Assembly: GCA_044233745.1 (NCBI GenBank)
Contig: JBIIJN010000007.1
Coordinates: forward strand, 1-56,530
Source: UBA6165 sp044233745
GTDB lineage: Bacteria > Bacteroidota > Bacteroidia > Flavobacteriales_D > Crocinitomicaceae
DNA: 56,530 nt
Direction of reading: 5' to 3'
Part shown: positions 25,633-34,138 of the stretch, piece by piece
Layout: every line of letters begins with the position of its first letter
Position numbering within the stretch: the first letter of the stretch is position 1
Program-made: the position numbers and the translations under genes
Notes under the pieces: model-generated
Seen by the model: only the letters and a program-made list of their open reading frames with translations
Databases searched by the model: none
What the model was told of the DNA's origin: nothing

Positions 25633-26592
25633 ATGAAAAAATTCATCTTGCGAACCGTATATTTTTTGGGAATCCCATTGCTCTTGGTCATCATCATTTA
25701 TTTGTTGGCCGACCCGTTCAGAACGAATGGCAAATTTGATTTAGCTGATGTGAACACCCTGAATCGCGAATATCTTTCTACTGAATTGTACCTCAAAAAT
25801 GAAAAATCGCAGCAATACAACTCATTCATATTCGGAAGTTCAAAAGGCTGTGGTTTAAACACATACAAATGGAAATCGCATTTGCCTGCAGGCTCCAAAC
25901 AGTTTCTTTTTCAAGCTTGGGGCGAAACCATCACAGGCATTTATCAAAAAATAATTTTTCTACATAAACGCAAAGTAAACATAGACAATGCCATCATTCT
26001 CATAGATATTCCAACGAGTTTCAGCAAAATACAAGAACCTACAACTGCCATTGAACTGAAACATTACAAATTAACTGGGCGCTCCAAATTGTATTTTCAC
26101 ACCACACTTTTTATAGAATTCCTTAAACCCAGTGAGATTCTTAAGGCCATCGGTGAAATTTTTCAAAAACCCGAAAACAAAATCGACTTCGATACCATTT
26201 CCAACGATTGGAACAAATCGAGCCGACTCAATTGGTCAAAAATACCAGAACAAGACAGTACACTAAACAAAATGCGCTTTGGAAAAAGACCAAAAATAGA
26301 ACAACAATCGAGACCACTCATCACACCTGAGTTTGAAGATATACTCAACAAAATTGCTCAACTTCTAAAAAAACACAAAACCAATTTCAAAATCATCATC
26401 ACACCAGCTTACAATCAAATTAGGATAAATGAAGCTGATTTAGCCCTGATTGAAAAGATATTTTTGAAAGAAAATGTGTTCAATTTTTCAGGAAAAAATA
26501 TATTCACCGAAGACAAATACAACTTCTCCGACATCAACCACTTTGATGAAATTGTGGGTTGGAAAATGCTGGATGAAATTTATGGACAGTAA
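25633..26592 (+). CDS. Membrane-anchored SGNH-hydrolase-like partner of MBOAT
   Basis: A 319-aa protein with one N-terminal membrane helix (~5-25), the rest presumably periplasmic. It shows an SGNH-like nucleophile block F-G68-S69-S70-K and a C-terminal D300-I-N-H303 (DxxH) catalytic pair, the same layout as AlgJ/AlgX and DltD, which accept acyl groups from the MBOAT partner and transfer them to the polymer. It overlaps no gene upstream (3 nt gap). Sequence is divergent, so the assignment rests on motif plus context. The last codons sit directly against a decayed VOC gene. Confidence 0.75.
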   Translation: MKKFILRTVYFLGIPLLLVIIIYLLADPFRTNGKFDLADVNTLNREYLSTELYLKNEKSQQYNSFIFGSSKGCGLNTYKWKSHLPAGSKQFLFQAWGETITGIYQKIIFLHKRKVNIDNAIILIDIPTSFSKIQEPTTAIELKHYKLTGRSKLYFHTTLFIEFLKPSEILKAIGEIFQKPENKIDFDTISNDWNKSSRLNWSKIPEQDSTLNKMRFGKRPKIEQQSRPLITPEFEDILNKIAQLLKKHKTNFKIIITPAYNQIRINEADLALIEKIFLKENVFNFSGKNIFTEDKYNFSDINHFDEIVGWKMLDEIYGQ

Positions 26593-26774
26593 GCGATTTG
26601 CTTCGTAATTTGAAGAAAGAAGGTATGTAGATTGTAGACGAAATCGAATCTTATGACTACGGAAAATTTGTGCACATCATGGATCCTGAAGGCAACATAA
26701 TTGAATTGTGGGAACCCAATGATATAGAATTTGAAAACTTGGGTAAAAAAATGAATGTGGATACAACGAAATAA
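26592..26774 (+). pseudogene. Remnant of a VOC (glyoxalase-fold) protein gene
   Basis: One frame reads SDLLRNLKKEGM, a TAG stop, then IVDEIESYDYGKFVHIMDPE and GNIIELWEPND, ending at TAA 26772-26774. The second part is the unmistakable C-terminal metal-site segment of VOC/glyoxalase-like proteins (FVHIxDPEGNxIELWEP). The N-terminal half is absent, cut off exactly where the SGNH-like gene ends, and there is an in-frame stop, so this is a truncated, broken gene. Confidence 0.75.
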
Positions 26775-26805
26775 TTTATACTTGAACGCAAATTCAACCC
26801 CTCAC

Positions 26806-27432
26806 ATGCACTGCACCCTCTGCGAAACACCCCTTGAAAAACAAGTCGACGACAAATTTAGGCAGTGCCCTTCCTGTGATGCGTTTGTGATGCACAACGA
26901 ACACTGGCTCAATGAAGAAGATGAAAAAGCACGTTACGATACCCACAACAACGACATTCTAGACCCGGGATATCGGAAATTTGTATCACCCATTTCACAA
27001 GCCGTATTGAAAGATTTTTTGCCAGAGCATTTGGGTTTAGACTATGGCTGCGGACCAGGTCCAGTAATCACAGTGGTTTTGCGAGAATCGAATTATCAAA
27101 TTGACCTTTTCGACCCGTATTATCAACCCGATTATGGATTTTTGGACAAACAATACGATTATATTTCCAGCTGCGAAGTTTTTGAGCATTTCTATGCACC
27201 CAAGAAAGAAATTGAAAAACTTATGGGATTGCTCAAACCCGGCGGGAAACTTTACGTCATGACGCATCTCTACGACCCTGATGTCGAGGTTGAATTTCCG
27301 AATTGGTACTACAAAAAAGACCCCACGCATGTGTTTATATACACCAAAAAAACAATGCAATTCATTGCACAAAAGTTCAAATTGAAGCTTGAAAAAATCG
27401 AAGGAAGATTGATTGTTTTTGGGAAAGGGTGA
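26806..27432 (+). CDS. Class I SAM-dependent methyltransferase with N-terminal zinc ribbon
   Basis: 208 aa. The N-terminus has a paired-cysteine metal ribbon (MHCTLCE ... CPSC), followed by a Rossmann methyltransferase: LGLDYGCGPGP (SAM site), YDYISSCEVFEHF (post II/III), LLKPGGKLYVMTHL and a C-terminal beta-hairpin. Resembles the methyltransferase-11/23 type found across bacteria, substrate unknown. ATG at 26806 is chosen because an in-frame ATG at 26755 lies inside the VOC remnant and adds unrelated residues. The following 59 nt contain only a short repeat. Confidence 0.85.
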   Translation: MHCTLCETPLEKQVDDKFRQCPSCDAFVMHNEHWLNEEDEKARYDTHNNDILDPGYRKFVSPISQAVLKDFLPEHLGLDYGCGPGPVITVVLRESNYQIDLFDPYYQPDYGFLDKQYDYISSCEVFEHFYAPKKEIEKLMGLLKPGGKLYVMTHLYDPDVEVEFPNWYYKKDPTHVFIYTKKTMQFIAQKFKLKLEKIEGRLIVFGKG

Positions 27433-27466
27433 TTAACTAAATGCCGGCAGCAACTAGCTAGAAGCT

Positions 27467-27490
27467 AGCCACCAACCGCCAGCCACCAAC
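27467..27490. repeat. Short direct repeat
   Basis: AGCCACCAAC occurs at 27467-27476 and 27481-27490, next to a CTAGCTAGAAGCTAG stretch. Simple tandem-like sequence between convergent genes; no function evident. Confidence 0.4.
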
Positions 27491-27491
27491 A

Positions 27492-29711
27492 CTAAAACTC
27501 ATACATCACCAACTGCCCATCAACGAAAGTCATGCAGCGGCGATTGCCTGTGAAACGGATAAATTTAGACCCACGGAATGTTTGCGCCTTCACCAAATCG
27601 CGGTCGTTGCCGTTGCGCTTGTAATAGGTAATTTCATTCTGCACATCGTTGAGCGCCAATACGCCAAGTACACGATCGCCATCAAGCACAGGAGCCAGAA
27701 AATCAAATTGCGACTGGGGTAAAGTTAACAGAGGGCCATTGATGCTCTTCGGAAAATACACCATCACATCATTTTCGTTTTTCAATAGCCAAATCAATTC
27801 GCCTAGGTTTGAAAAAACGCCTGCCACGTTTGGTTTGATGTTGTTGAATAACTGCTGTTCTGCACCAAACAAAATGCGATGAACACCTTTGCCATCAATG
27901 GATTCAAGCACATGAATTTTGCCGTCAATTTTTTGAGAGAATGTGATCTTTCCGCGCAAAGACTCTTTGAACCACTTATTTTTAGCAACATCAACAGCAT
28001 GAAATTCATTACCACCAAAATAGCCAATGTGCAGTTTACCTTTGTGATTAAAAGCATGCAATTGAGGCAAATCATTCGCCAAATTCACAGGGATTTTCAG
28101 CGTTTCAATTTTGCCCGTTTTCAAAGATAACTTATGCAGTTTTTGCTCGCTGATGAAGGTCACAAATTCCTCGTTATTCCAAACATATGTAGCAATCGAA
28201 CTTTGAATTTTTCCCTTGAATGCAAATTCTTTTTGTGCTTCGCGGTTCTGTTCTGGAATCCAATACAACTTCTCAAAAGTCTCAATCAAAAAGCCTTTAT
28301 CAAGCGGATGAATCGTTTTAAGTCCCTCGCTCAAGGTGATAGAAGTTAGGATGTTTTTCTCCGCATCTACCACAGAGAAGGCGCGATCAGCTGGATTGAA
28401 AATACCAACAACCGGGTTCAAATTGAGGTGAAATGAACTACTCATGTTTTTGAGAGAGAAATTCCAAACCACCTGGGCTGTTTGGGCAGAAACATCAACC
28501 GGACTTGCGGGTGAAGCATCACCACCATGACTCACAGAGCGCATAATTTTATCGCGATTTCGGAAATAGCTATACCCGTAATACACTTCGACAGGCAGTC
28601 GTGAAACAACATTCGATTTCAACAGCTGGTTGCGGTTGTACCAACGATAATGAACCGTTAAGGCACTATTTCGAAGCATGTTTTCAAATTTCTTGGTGGT
28701 GTTAAATCCCGTTTGCATTTGATACGACAAGGCCACATCCTCCAATACCGATTGACTCACAGAAAGCACCAAACTGTTTTCCAAGGCGATGGCATAAATC
28801 TTGGTTTCATTGGGCACAACACCTACCAATTCTTTGATTTGAATGTTTTCAAATTGTGCGCCACCTGCCATTGATTCTAATAAATCTTTCGCTGAAAACA
28901 AATCAGAAATGGGCATCACGTAAAAGGCAATGTTGTTGTGGGCACTGAAAATCACACCATGTTCGCAATATTCCAACAAAGGCGATTCACTCCACCGCGG
29001 CTCGAGTGCAGTGAGCAAATCCTTCTCCAAAAACTCAAAGTAGGCAACAGATTTCGGTAACAAATTATAATACGACAAATCGCTAGCGCCCATCGTGTTC
29101 ACCTGCAATTCAGGGAATTGAAAATTAAAATAAGCGCGAACACCTTCGCTCATACAGTAAAATTCCTGAACCTCATCGCCATGCATAAAAGTGAATGAAG
29201 CATTGCGGTCACGTTGTTTGAACTGTTGATCAAAATTCGTGTTCAAATCTGCACGCTGAATCATATCTTGGGCATTGCTAAAAACACAATAGTTGCCTAC
29301 CATTTTGATGTTCCAAACGCCATCAAGGTCTTGAACCGATAAAAATTCTCGCTTGCTGTTGATGCCTAAACGCATACACAAGCTATCCAATTGAACATCT
29401 CTAAATTCGCGACTCTGCTCAAAAATAAGCACAAAAGAATCTGAACCAATTTTTTGAGCTATCACAGATTTCCAATACGGACCAGCAAGCAAATCGCTAA
29501 ATAAATCGAGCAATCGTACATTTTTGATGCTCCAATCCAAGTCTTCTGGTTTACATTCCGCTGTTCTGTAAAAAACATAAACAGGTTCTTCGGCCGAGAG
29601 GTAGGCAGATATTTCGCGCTCATTGCTGATGTTTTTCGACCACATCAAACCGATGCCCACAGCTATAGTGGCAATCACAAAAAATATGGAAATGATAACT
29701 TTTGCTTTCAA
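27492..29711 (-). CDS. Large membrane-anchored protein of unknown function
   Basis: 739 aa; no recognised domain. One N-terminal membrane anchor (~5-24, VIISIFFVIATIAVGIGLMW), then a large presumably periplasmic part. The first ~400 residues have the feel of DUF3352-like proteins (alternating hydrophobic strands, SALTVHYRWYNR); the last ~320 contain repeated short strands with WxPE, YVWNNEEFVTF and similar segments suggesting a beta-propeller. The only possible start is TTG at 29711, since an in-frame TGA lies two codons upstream and the next Met (residue 23) would remove the anchor. A TACATTTG box is 16 nt upstream. Surrounded by spacer, so a single-gene unit. Confidence 0.8.
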   Translation of the reverse strand: MKAKVIISIFFVIATIAVGIGLMWSKNISNEREISAYLSAEEPVYVFYRTAECKPEDLDWSIKNVRLLDLFSDLLAGPYWKSVIAQKIGSDSFVLIFEQSREFRDVQLDSLCMRLGINSKREFLSVQDLDGVWNIKMVGNYCVFSNAQDMIQRADLNTNFDQQFKQRDRNASFTFMHGDEVQEFYCMSEGVRAYFNFQFPELQVNTMGASDLSYYNLLPKSVAYFEFLEKDLLTALEPRWSESPLLEYCEHGVIFSAHNNIAFYVMPISDLFSAKDLLESMAGGAQFENIQIKELVGVVPNETKIYAIALENSLVLSVSQSVLEDVALSYQMQTGFNTTKKFENMLRNSALTVHYRWYNRNQLLKSNVVSRLPVEVYYGYSYFRNRDKIMRSVSHGGDASPASPVDVSAQTAQVVWNFSLKNMSSSFHLNLNPVVGIFNPADRAFSVVDAEKNILTSITLSEGLKTIHPLDKGFLIETFEKLYWIPEQNREAQKEFAFKGKIQSSIATYVWNNEEFVTFISEQKLHKLSLKTGKIETLKIPVNLANDLPQLHAFNHKGKLHIGYFGGNEFHAVDVAKNKWFKESLRGKITFSQKIDGKIHVLESIDGKGVHRILFGAEQQLFNNIKPNVAGVFSNLGELIWLLKNENDVMVYFPKSINGPLLTLPQSQFDFLAPVLDGDRVLGVLALNDVQNEITYYKRNGNDRDLVKAQTFRGSKFIRFTGNRRCMTFVDGQLVMYEF

Positions 29712-29727
29712 GACTCAGATTATAACA

Positions 29728-29735
29728 CAAATGTA
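29728..29735 (-). promoter_or_regulatory. -7 box of the 739-aa protein gene
   Basis: TACATTTG on the minus strand, 16 nt upstream of the TTG start; supports the unusual start codon. Confidence 0.5.
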
Positions 29736-29747
29736 TCCAAAAGAGCC

Positions 29748-29763
29748 TTGCGCGCTTGCGCAA
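29748..29763. promoter_or_regulatory. GC-rich inverted repeat over the -33 region
   Basis: TTGCGC, 4-nt loop, GCGCAA: a perfect 6-bp inverted repeat 12 nt upstream of the -7 box at 29728-29735, roughly where the -33 element should be. It may be an operator or simply chance. Confidence 0.35.
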
Positions 29764-29804
29764 TAAACAAAAGCTACTAACAAGTGATTATGAATAACAC
29801 CCGT

Positions 29805-29978
29805 CTATTTTTTAAACCACGCGATTATTCTTTTTCGGCGGCTTCGGATAACAAAAAATACGACGGTAATTATTATGATTTGTGGCCAAATAGCAATCAA
29901 GCTCAAGACAAAATTCACAACTAGCCCCCAACCCGATTTAAAAGAGTGTCCAAGTCTGTGCCAGAAACTTAAGTTTCG
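29805..29978 (-). pseudogene. C-terminal remnant of a DUF4349 protein gene
   Basis: A 57-codon open stretch with no ATG, bounded upstream by TAA, ends in TAG at 29805. It encodes FWHRLGHSFKSGWGLVVNF, a hydrophobic helix LSLIAIWPQIIIITVVFFVI and a basic tail RSRRKRII. This is the typical end of DUF4349 proteins (dSxxxGWxxLVxF, membrane helix with a WP motif, Arg/Lys tail). The large periplasmic part is missing, so the gene is a relic. The rest of the 467-nt gap (29712-30178) holds promoter-like sequence, this relic and a terminator. Confidence 0.55.
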
Positions 29979-30130
29979 TTATTAACGGCGGAATCAGAAC
30001 ACGAAAAGAGTATAAAGGTGGGTAAAATCAAATAGCTATTTCTTATTTTATAAAGTTCTAGAAAAAACGACAAGTAACCGTTTTTCGTATAAAAGTTTCA
30101 ATTTCTGTGTAAAACATGTAAAAATCATTC

Positions 30131-30158
30131 AAAAAAAAGACCCCGATTTGGAGTCTTT
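30131..30158 (-). terminator. Rho-independent terminator of the 155-aa protein gene
   Basis: On the minus strand, AAAGACTCC pairs with GGGGTCTTT with one bulge, followed by a run of eight T residues, 20 nt after the stop at 30179. Confidence 0.75.
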
Positions 30159-30178
30159 CTAATTTAGATTCAACAAAA

Positions 30179-30646
30179 TTAATTGTTGATAATAACCGTT
30201 GTGCCGCGTCGCATGCGTTCAGAAAACGTTGTACCATTGATCAACACAAAATTCTTGATTGCCTCAGCATTTACTGTGTTTTCAAATACCAAATCGTGAC
30301 GATGTAATTCTCTTGCCAAAGATTTCTTGGTATGCGCACCAGTGATTTCGCATTTCAATCCGCTTTCAAGAAATGTAATATCAAAGAAAGTTACGCGACC
30401 TTGTGGATTTGATTTTGTGATTTCATCCTTGTCATTAAAATCGCGAAATTTCAAAAAAGCAACATCTTTGCCCTCAAGTGTTTTAAATTTAAAATCAAAA
30501 TTGCCACCACCTTGATGTTCTAAACGAAAAACAGGACTGCCGTTTTTAGTAAATAGGCCATCTTTGAGCTCATACTTATCCTTGTCACCCGCCATAAAAG
30601 ACAAACTCAATGCTGCCACTAAAATTAACATTGTTCTCATATTCAT
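30179..30646 (-). CDS. Exported protein of unknown function, 155 aa
   Basis: Not recognised. The N-terminus is a signal peptide (MNMRTMLILVAALSLSFMAG). The mature part is strand-rich and charged, opening DKYELKDGLFTKNGSPVFRL, with repeated Asp/Lys pairs and a Phe-rich middle (FDFKFKTLEGKDVAFLKFRDF). This could be a small beta-sandwich or lipocalin-like fold, but that is only a guess. It has its own -7 box (TATTTTTG) 14 nt upstream and a terminator downstream, so it is a monocistronic unit. A second Met two codons in is an alternative start. Confidence 0.75.
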   Translation of the reverse strand: MNMRTMLILVAALSLSFMAGDKDKYELKDGLFTKNGSPVFRLEHQGGGNFDFKFKTLEGKDVAFLKFRDFNDKDEITKSNPQGRVTFFDITFLESGLKCEITGAHTKKSLARELHRHDLVFENTVNAEAIKNFVLINGTTFSERMRRGTTVIINN

Positions 30647-30660
30647 GTGTTATTAATTTT

Positions 30661-30668
30661 CAAAAATA
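30661..30668 (-). promoter_or_regulatory. -7 box of the 155-aa protein gene
   Basis: TATTTTTG on the minus strand, 14 nt upstream of the ATG at 30646. The remainder of the 262-nt gap up to 30908 shows no gene. Confidence 0.5.
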
Positions 30669-30908
30669 CTATAATTATCGCAGAAAAAGCCGATTTCAAT
30701 AGTGATGATCCAAAACTAAGTTCAGTTAAATTGATATCAATTGATTTGAGAACATGGTGTAATATTAAATATCCACTTTGTCACAACTTTCGATCACATC
30801 CGCAGGATATAGCAACACCCGAGCCACAGATAAAACCCTGTTTTTTTTTATGCATTTAAGTTTTAGTGATGGGTTAGTTTATTCAAAAAAATGAAACAAA
30901 CAAAATAA

Positions 30909-33149
30909 TTACTTACGTACTTCCACATTCGCATACACCTTAATCACAGTGCCATTCGACAAGGTGAATTCTATTGGCAAAACAATGTGTCCTTGTTTGT
31001 TTCCTGAGGCGAACATGCCTTTCACAATTACTTTGTTGTCTTTGGTCAATGTCGTGGTGCTCGCTTCGATCGTTGTGCAATCGCAAGGACTTTTAATGTT
31101 CGTGATTTCTAAATTCACAGTGTCACGCAACTCAATTGTAAACTCAAAAGGAATGCTATCGTTTTGCTTTACAATGCCTAAATCAACTGTCGGTTTATCC
31201 ACAATTACAGCGGCATCTGGGTCATCTTCATTCAGAAAACGAACGGCCTCTACTTCAATGCGTCGTTCCAAAGCAGCACGGGGCGCATAAACAGAATTTT
31301 GCATGTCTAATCGGTCAGCACTCACCGTTTGATCGGCAGCATATTCTCCAAAAGGCATCCGCACAAAAGTCAAGCGACCTCCGTTTTTGGCTGTGCCATC
31401 GATGTAGGGTTTAAGCACGCCGTTGTCAAATCGCTCCAAATGATTCACCAAAGATTGAATTCTGCGCATGGCCAAATTCACATTGTAATCGGTGTAGGTC
31501 AAAGGTGAAGCAAAACCGCGAACCACCACTTCCAACTGAGCACCTTCTTCCAAGCGCTCCAACAACCAAGTTCTAAATTCGGCCAAGTCCTTCATCCCTT
31601 GATCCACAAAATCCACAAACAAATGGTCGATTTGCTCCACTGCCCCTAAACTGTCTGTCTGCCCATTGGACCAAGATGTTTGGTATTCAGGACGCAAAAC
31701 GATATACGCATCGTAGGTGGTTTGATAATCTAAATTGGTGGTTTTCGCCCACGAACGCGGATTGGGCACATCATTGTGGAAGTACACAACAGGTAAATAC
31801 ACCAAAACTTCAGGCTCTTCAACGGGTGGATCAACAGGTGGATCAATATCTTCTGGAATCTCAATTTTCGTGGCTTTATAAATATCCGCACAACACGTTG
31901 GATTCACGGCATACATTGACCCCATTCGGTTGGATGCGAAGTAAGCTTCGTCGCCAAATTGCACATAATACGTGTCGTTTTCCGGACTGTTGATGGCCTT
32001 CCCTAAATTGTTGGGTGCAGCAAAATTATCACCACTCCATTCAGCAACAAAAATATCAAATCCGCCATAGCCTTCATAAAAATCGCTCGAAAAATATAAG
32101 CTTTTAGTGATCATATCAAAAAATGGCGTAATCTCATTGCCCGAAGAATTTATGGACTTCACGGGTTTTGCTTTGGCATATTGATTTCCATTTTTAATCA
32201 CAGCATAATAAATATCCATGCCGCCTTTGCCCTCAGCTCGGTTGGATGTGAAAAACAAACATTCTTCTCCGTTTATCACACCTATGGCAGGCTGGGTCGT
32301 ATTGGCTCCGGGTTCGTTGATAACTTCACCTAAAACATCAATATTGCTATACACGCCGTTGGAATAGCGGGCCACAAAAATCTGACAGGTATATGGAATT
32401 TTGCCATCGTCGCAAATCGAAAAATAGTAGCGTGAACTATCTAAACTGAACGCGCCATTTCCCACATGATTCTGTGCATTTGACAAATCCTTCAAAATCT
32501 CTGCTTTCTTCGTATTATCAAGTTCTGCTGAGAAAATACGGGAGCGATAACTTAGGCTGTAAACTTCCTCAGATGTGCGCACGGAATCTGTTCGAAGCGA
32601 CGAAAAAATCAAATTTCCCGAAACCATGCTGTGCGGAAATTCAGCGTGTTTAGAATTGATTGGTTCGGGAAGTTGTTCAACACGAACGAGTGTGTCGGCT
32701 TCCTGATTGTTCAAAGCCCATTGACATGATTTCAAAGCCTGATTGGCCAAGATGTAGATCTCAGATTTTTTGTCTTTTGAATTTTTTTGAACCACTTTTT
32801 CCAAAACAGCAAGCGCTTCTTTATCATCACCCATTTGTCGGAGCATTTGAGCATAGTACAAACCACAATAAGGGTAAAAATAATCGTTGTCTTTTTGGAA
32901 TACTTTACCATAATATTCAGCAGCGCCTCGGTAATCTTGGTAGGCATGCAAAATTTGGGCGTATTTCCATTGAATTGATAAGGTTTGGTCGTCAATTTCC
33001 AAAGCTTGCTCGTAGTACTTTTTGGCATAAAAGAAATCGCCTTTTTCATACAATTCATCGCCAAAACGAAGCAATTGCTTGAGATCACTTTGACCCATCA
33101 CAAAAATAGGCAAGCAAAAAATCAGGGCGATTAAATATAAACGGGGCAT
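30909..33149 (-). CDS. TPR-PD40-OmpA-like-DUF1573 envelope protein of a T9SS operon
   Basis: 746 aa with a signal peptide (LIALIFCLPIFVMGQ). Residues ~20-150 are TPR repeats (GDELYEKGDFFYAKKYYEQA); ~165-425 are PD40/WD40-like propeller blades (FFTSNRAEGKGGMDIYYA, LYFSSDFYEGYGGFDIFVAE); a proline-rich linker (DPPVDPPVEEPE) follows; ~470-660 resemble an OmpA C-terminal peptidoglycan-binding domain (VVVRGFASP...YNVNLAMRRIQSLV); ~665-746 are DUF1573 (NIKSPCDCTTIEAS). TPR-PD40-OmpA proteins such as PorE tether T9SS components to the cell wall. The extra DUF1573 end is unusual. Start overlaps the porP/sprF stop by 19 nt. Confidence 0.85.
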   Translation of the reverse strand: MPRLYLIALIFCLPIFVMGQSDLKQLLRFGDELYEKGDFFYAKKYYEQALEIDDQTLSIQWKYAQILHAYQDYRGAAEYYGKVFQKDNDYFYPYCGLYYAQMLRQMGDDKEALAVLEKVVQKNSKDKKSEIYILANQALKSCQWALNNQEADTLVRVEQLPEPINSKHAEFPHSMVSGNLIFSSLRTDSVRTSEEVYSLSYRSRIFSAELDNTKKAEILKDLSNAQNHVGNGAFSLDSSRYYFSICDDGKIPYTCQIFVARYSNGVYSNIDVLGEVINEPGANTTQPAIGVINGEECLFFTSNRAEGKGGMDIYYAVIKNGNQYAKAKPVKSINSSGNEITPFFDMITKSLYFSSDFYEGYGGFDIFVAEWSGDNFAAPNNLGKAINSPENDTYYVQFGDEAYFASNRMGSMYAVNPTCCADIYKATKIEIPEDIDPPVDPPVEEPEVLVYLPVVYFHNDVPNPRSWAKTTNLDYQTTYDAYIVLRPEYQTSWSNGQTDSLGAVEQIDHLFVDFVDQGMKDLAEFRTWLLERLEEGAQLEVVVRGFASPLTYTDYNVNLAMRRIQSLVNHLERFDNGVLKPYIDGTAKNGGRLTFVRMPFGEYAADQTVSADRLDMQNSVYAPRAALERRIEVEAVRFLNEDDPDAAVIVDKPTVDLGIVKQNDSIPFEFTIELRDTVNLEITNIKSPCDCTTIEASTTTLTKDNKVIVKGMFASGNKQGHIVLPIEFTLSNGTVIKVYANVEVRK

Positions 33150-34138
33150 ATTCTGTGAACTACTTTTTTCGGTTTGAATGACTTGAAAATATATTGTGCG
33201 GTAAGTTCAATTCCTCCTCTTAAGCGAGAGGCAGGAACCAATTTGGAATAATTCCAATCGTAGCTCATCCCAAACCACCAATTTTGATAATCGACACCAA
33301 TATTCACAAAGGCCGCATCTTTAAATCTGGTAAATGCTCCGATGTATAGGGCAATATTTTCGCCGCGGGATTCTTTGAGGATGTAGCGAAATTCAGTGCC
33401 CAACAAAAATTCGTTGTACTGCGCCTGGTGGTTGAAAGAAAATGCCGGCATCAAATCCCAGCGATCATTCAATTCGAATTGCGCGCGACCATGCACCATC
33501 AATCGAATTGGACGCTTCACGGTTTCATTGAAAAAACCTTGATTTTGTCTGTTGAGATTGAAAGCCGAAAAACCAATATTGAAATTTCTGCGCGCTCCTT
33601 GATTCCATTGATAAACCAAACCTGAATTAACCGTGAAATTGCCTTTGCTTTGTCGCTGGAAATTCTCATTGGTTGGCAAACTCGGATCATAAACATGACC
33701 TCCAAATTGACTGTCCCAAGAGAATTGATCGGAACGCAATTCCCTGTAATTCAAGCCAAACTGAATTCCTGGACGGATACTATGCACTTTATTTTGGTCT
33801 AAATAAAAATTCAAGGAAGCAGAAGGCATCAAATCTATTGTTCGGAAACGTCCATCACCCGCCACATCGTGCATAAAAACCAAACCGATACTCAAGTTTT
33901 TATAAATATTAGCAGCATCTCCCGACAACAAGAAAGTATTGTAAGGCAAAGTTACAGAACGCCATTGGTCGCGAAAAGCAGCATTAAATCGATAATCACC
34001 ATTGTGGAAACCAGTATTTCCAGGATTCTGATGCAGCGGATTGTGCATAAACTGCGAGAAGTGAATATCTTGCGCATAAAGCAACCCACCTGAAAACACA
34101 AGCGCAAAAACGAGGAGATATTTCAATCTTTTTATCAT
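33131..34138 (-). CDS. PorP/SprF family outer-membrane protein
   Basis: 335 aa with a signal peptide (YLLVFALVFSGGLLYAQ) and the family opening QDIHFSQFMHNPLHQNPGNTG. The rest is strand-rich with alternating aromatic residues ending in a periplasmic tail, as expected of a ~14-strand outer-membrane barrel. PorP/SprF proteins attach T9SS substrates carrying type B sorting domains to the surface; each often pairs with one adhesin. Here the adjacent upstream gene encodes exactly such a substrate, overlapping by 4 nt (ATGA). Which substrate it serves is inferred from this linkage. Confidence 0.93.
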   Translation of the reverse strand: MIKRLKYLLVFALVFSGGLLYAQDIHFSQFMHNPLHQNPGNTGFHNGDYRFNAAFRDQWRSVTLPYNTFLLSGDAANIYKNLSIGLVFMHDVAGDGRFRTIDLMPSASLNFYLDQNKVHSIRPGIQFGLNYRELRSDQFSWDSQFGGHVYDPSLPTNENFQRQSKGNFTVNSGLVYQWNQGARRNFNIGFSAFNLNRQNQGFFNETVKRPIRLMVHGRAQFELNDRWDLMPAFSFNHQAQYNEFLLGTEFRYILKESRGENIALYIGAFTRFKDAAFVNIGVDYQNWWFGMSYDWNYSKLVPASRLRGGIELTAQYIFKSFKPKKVVHRICPVYI

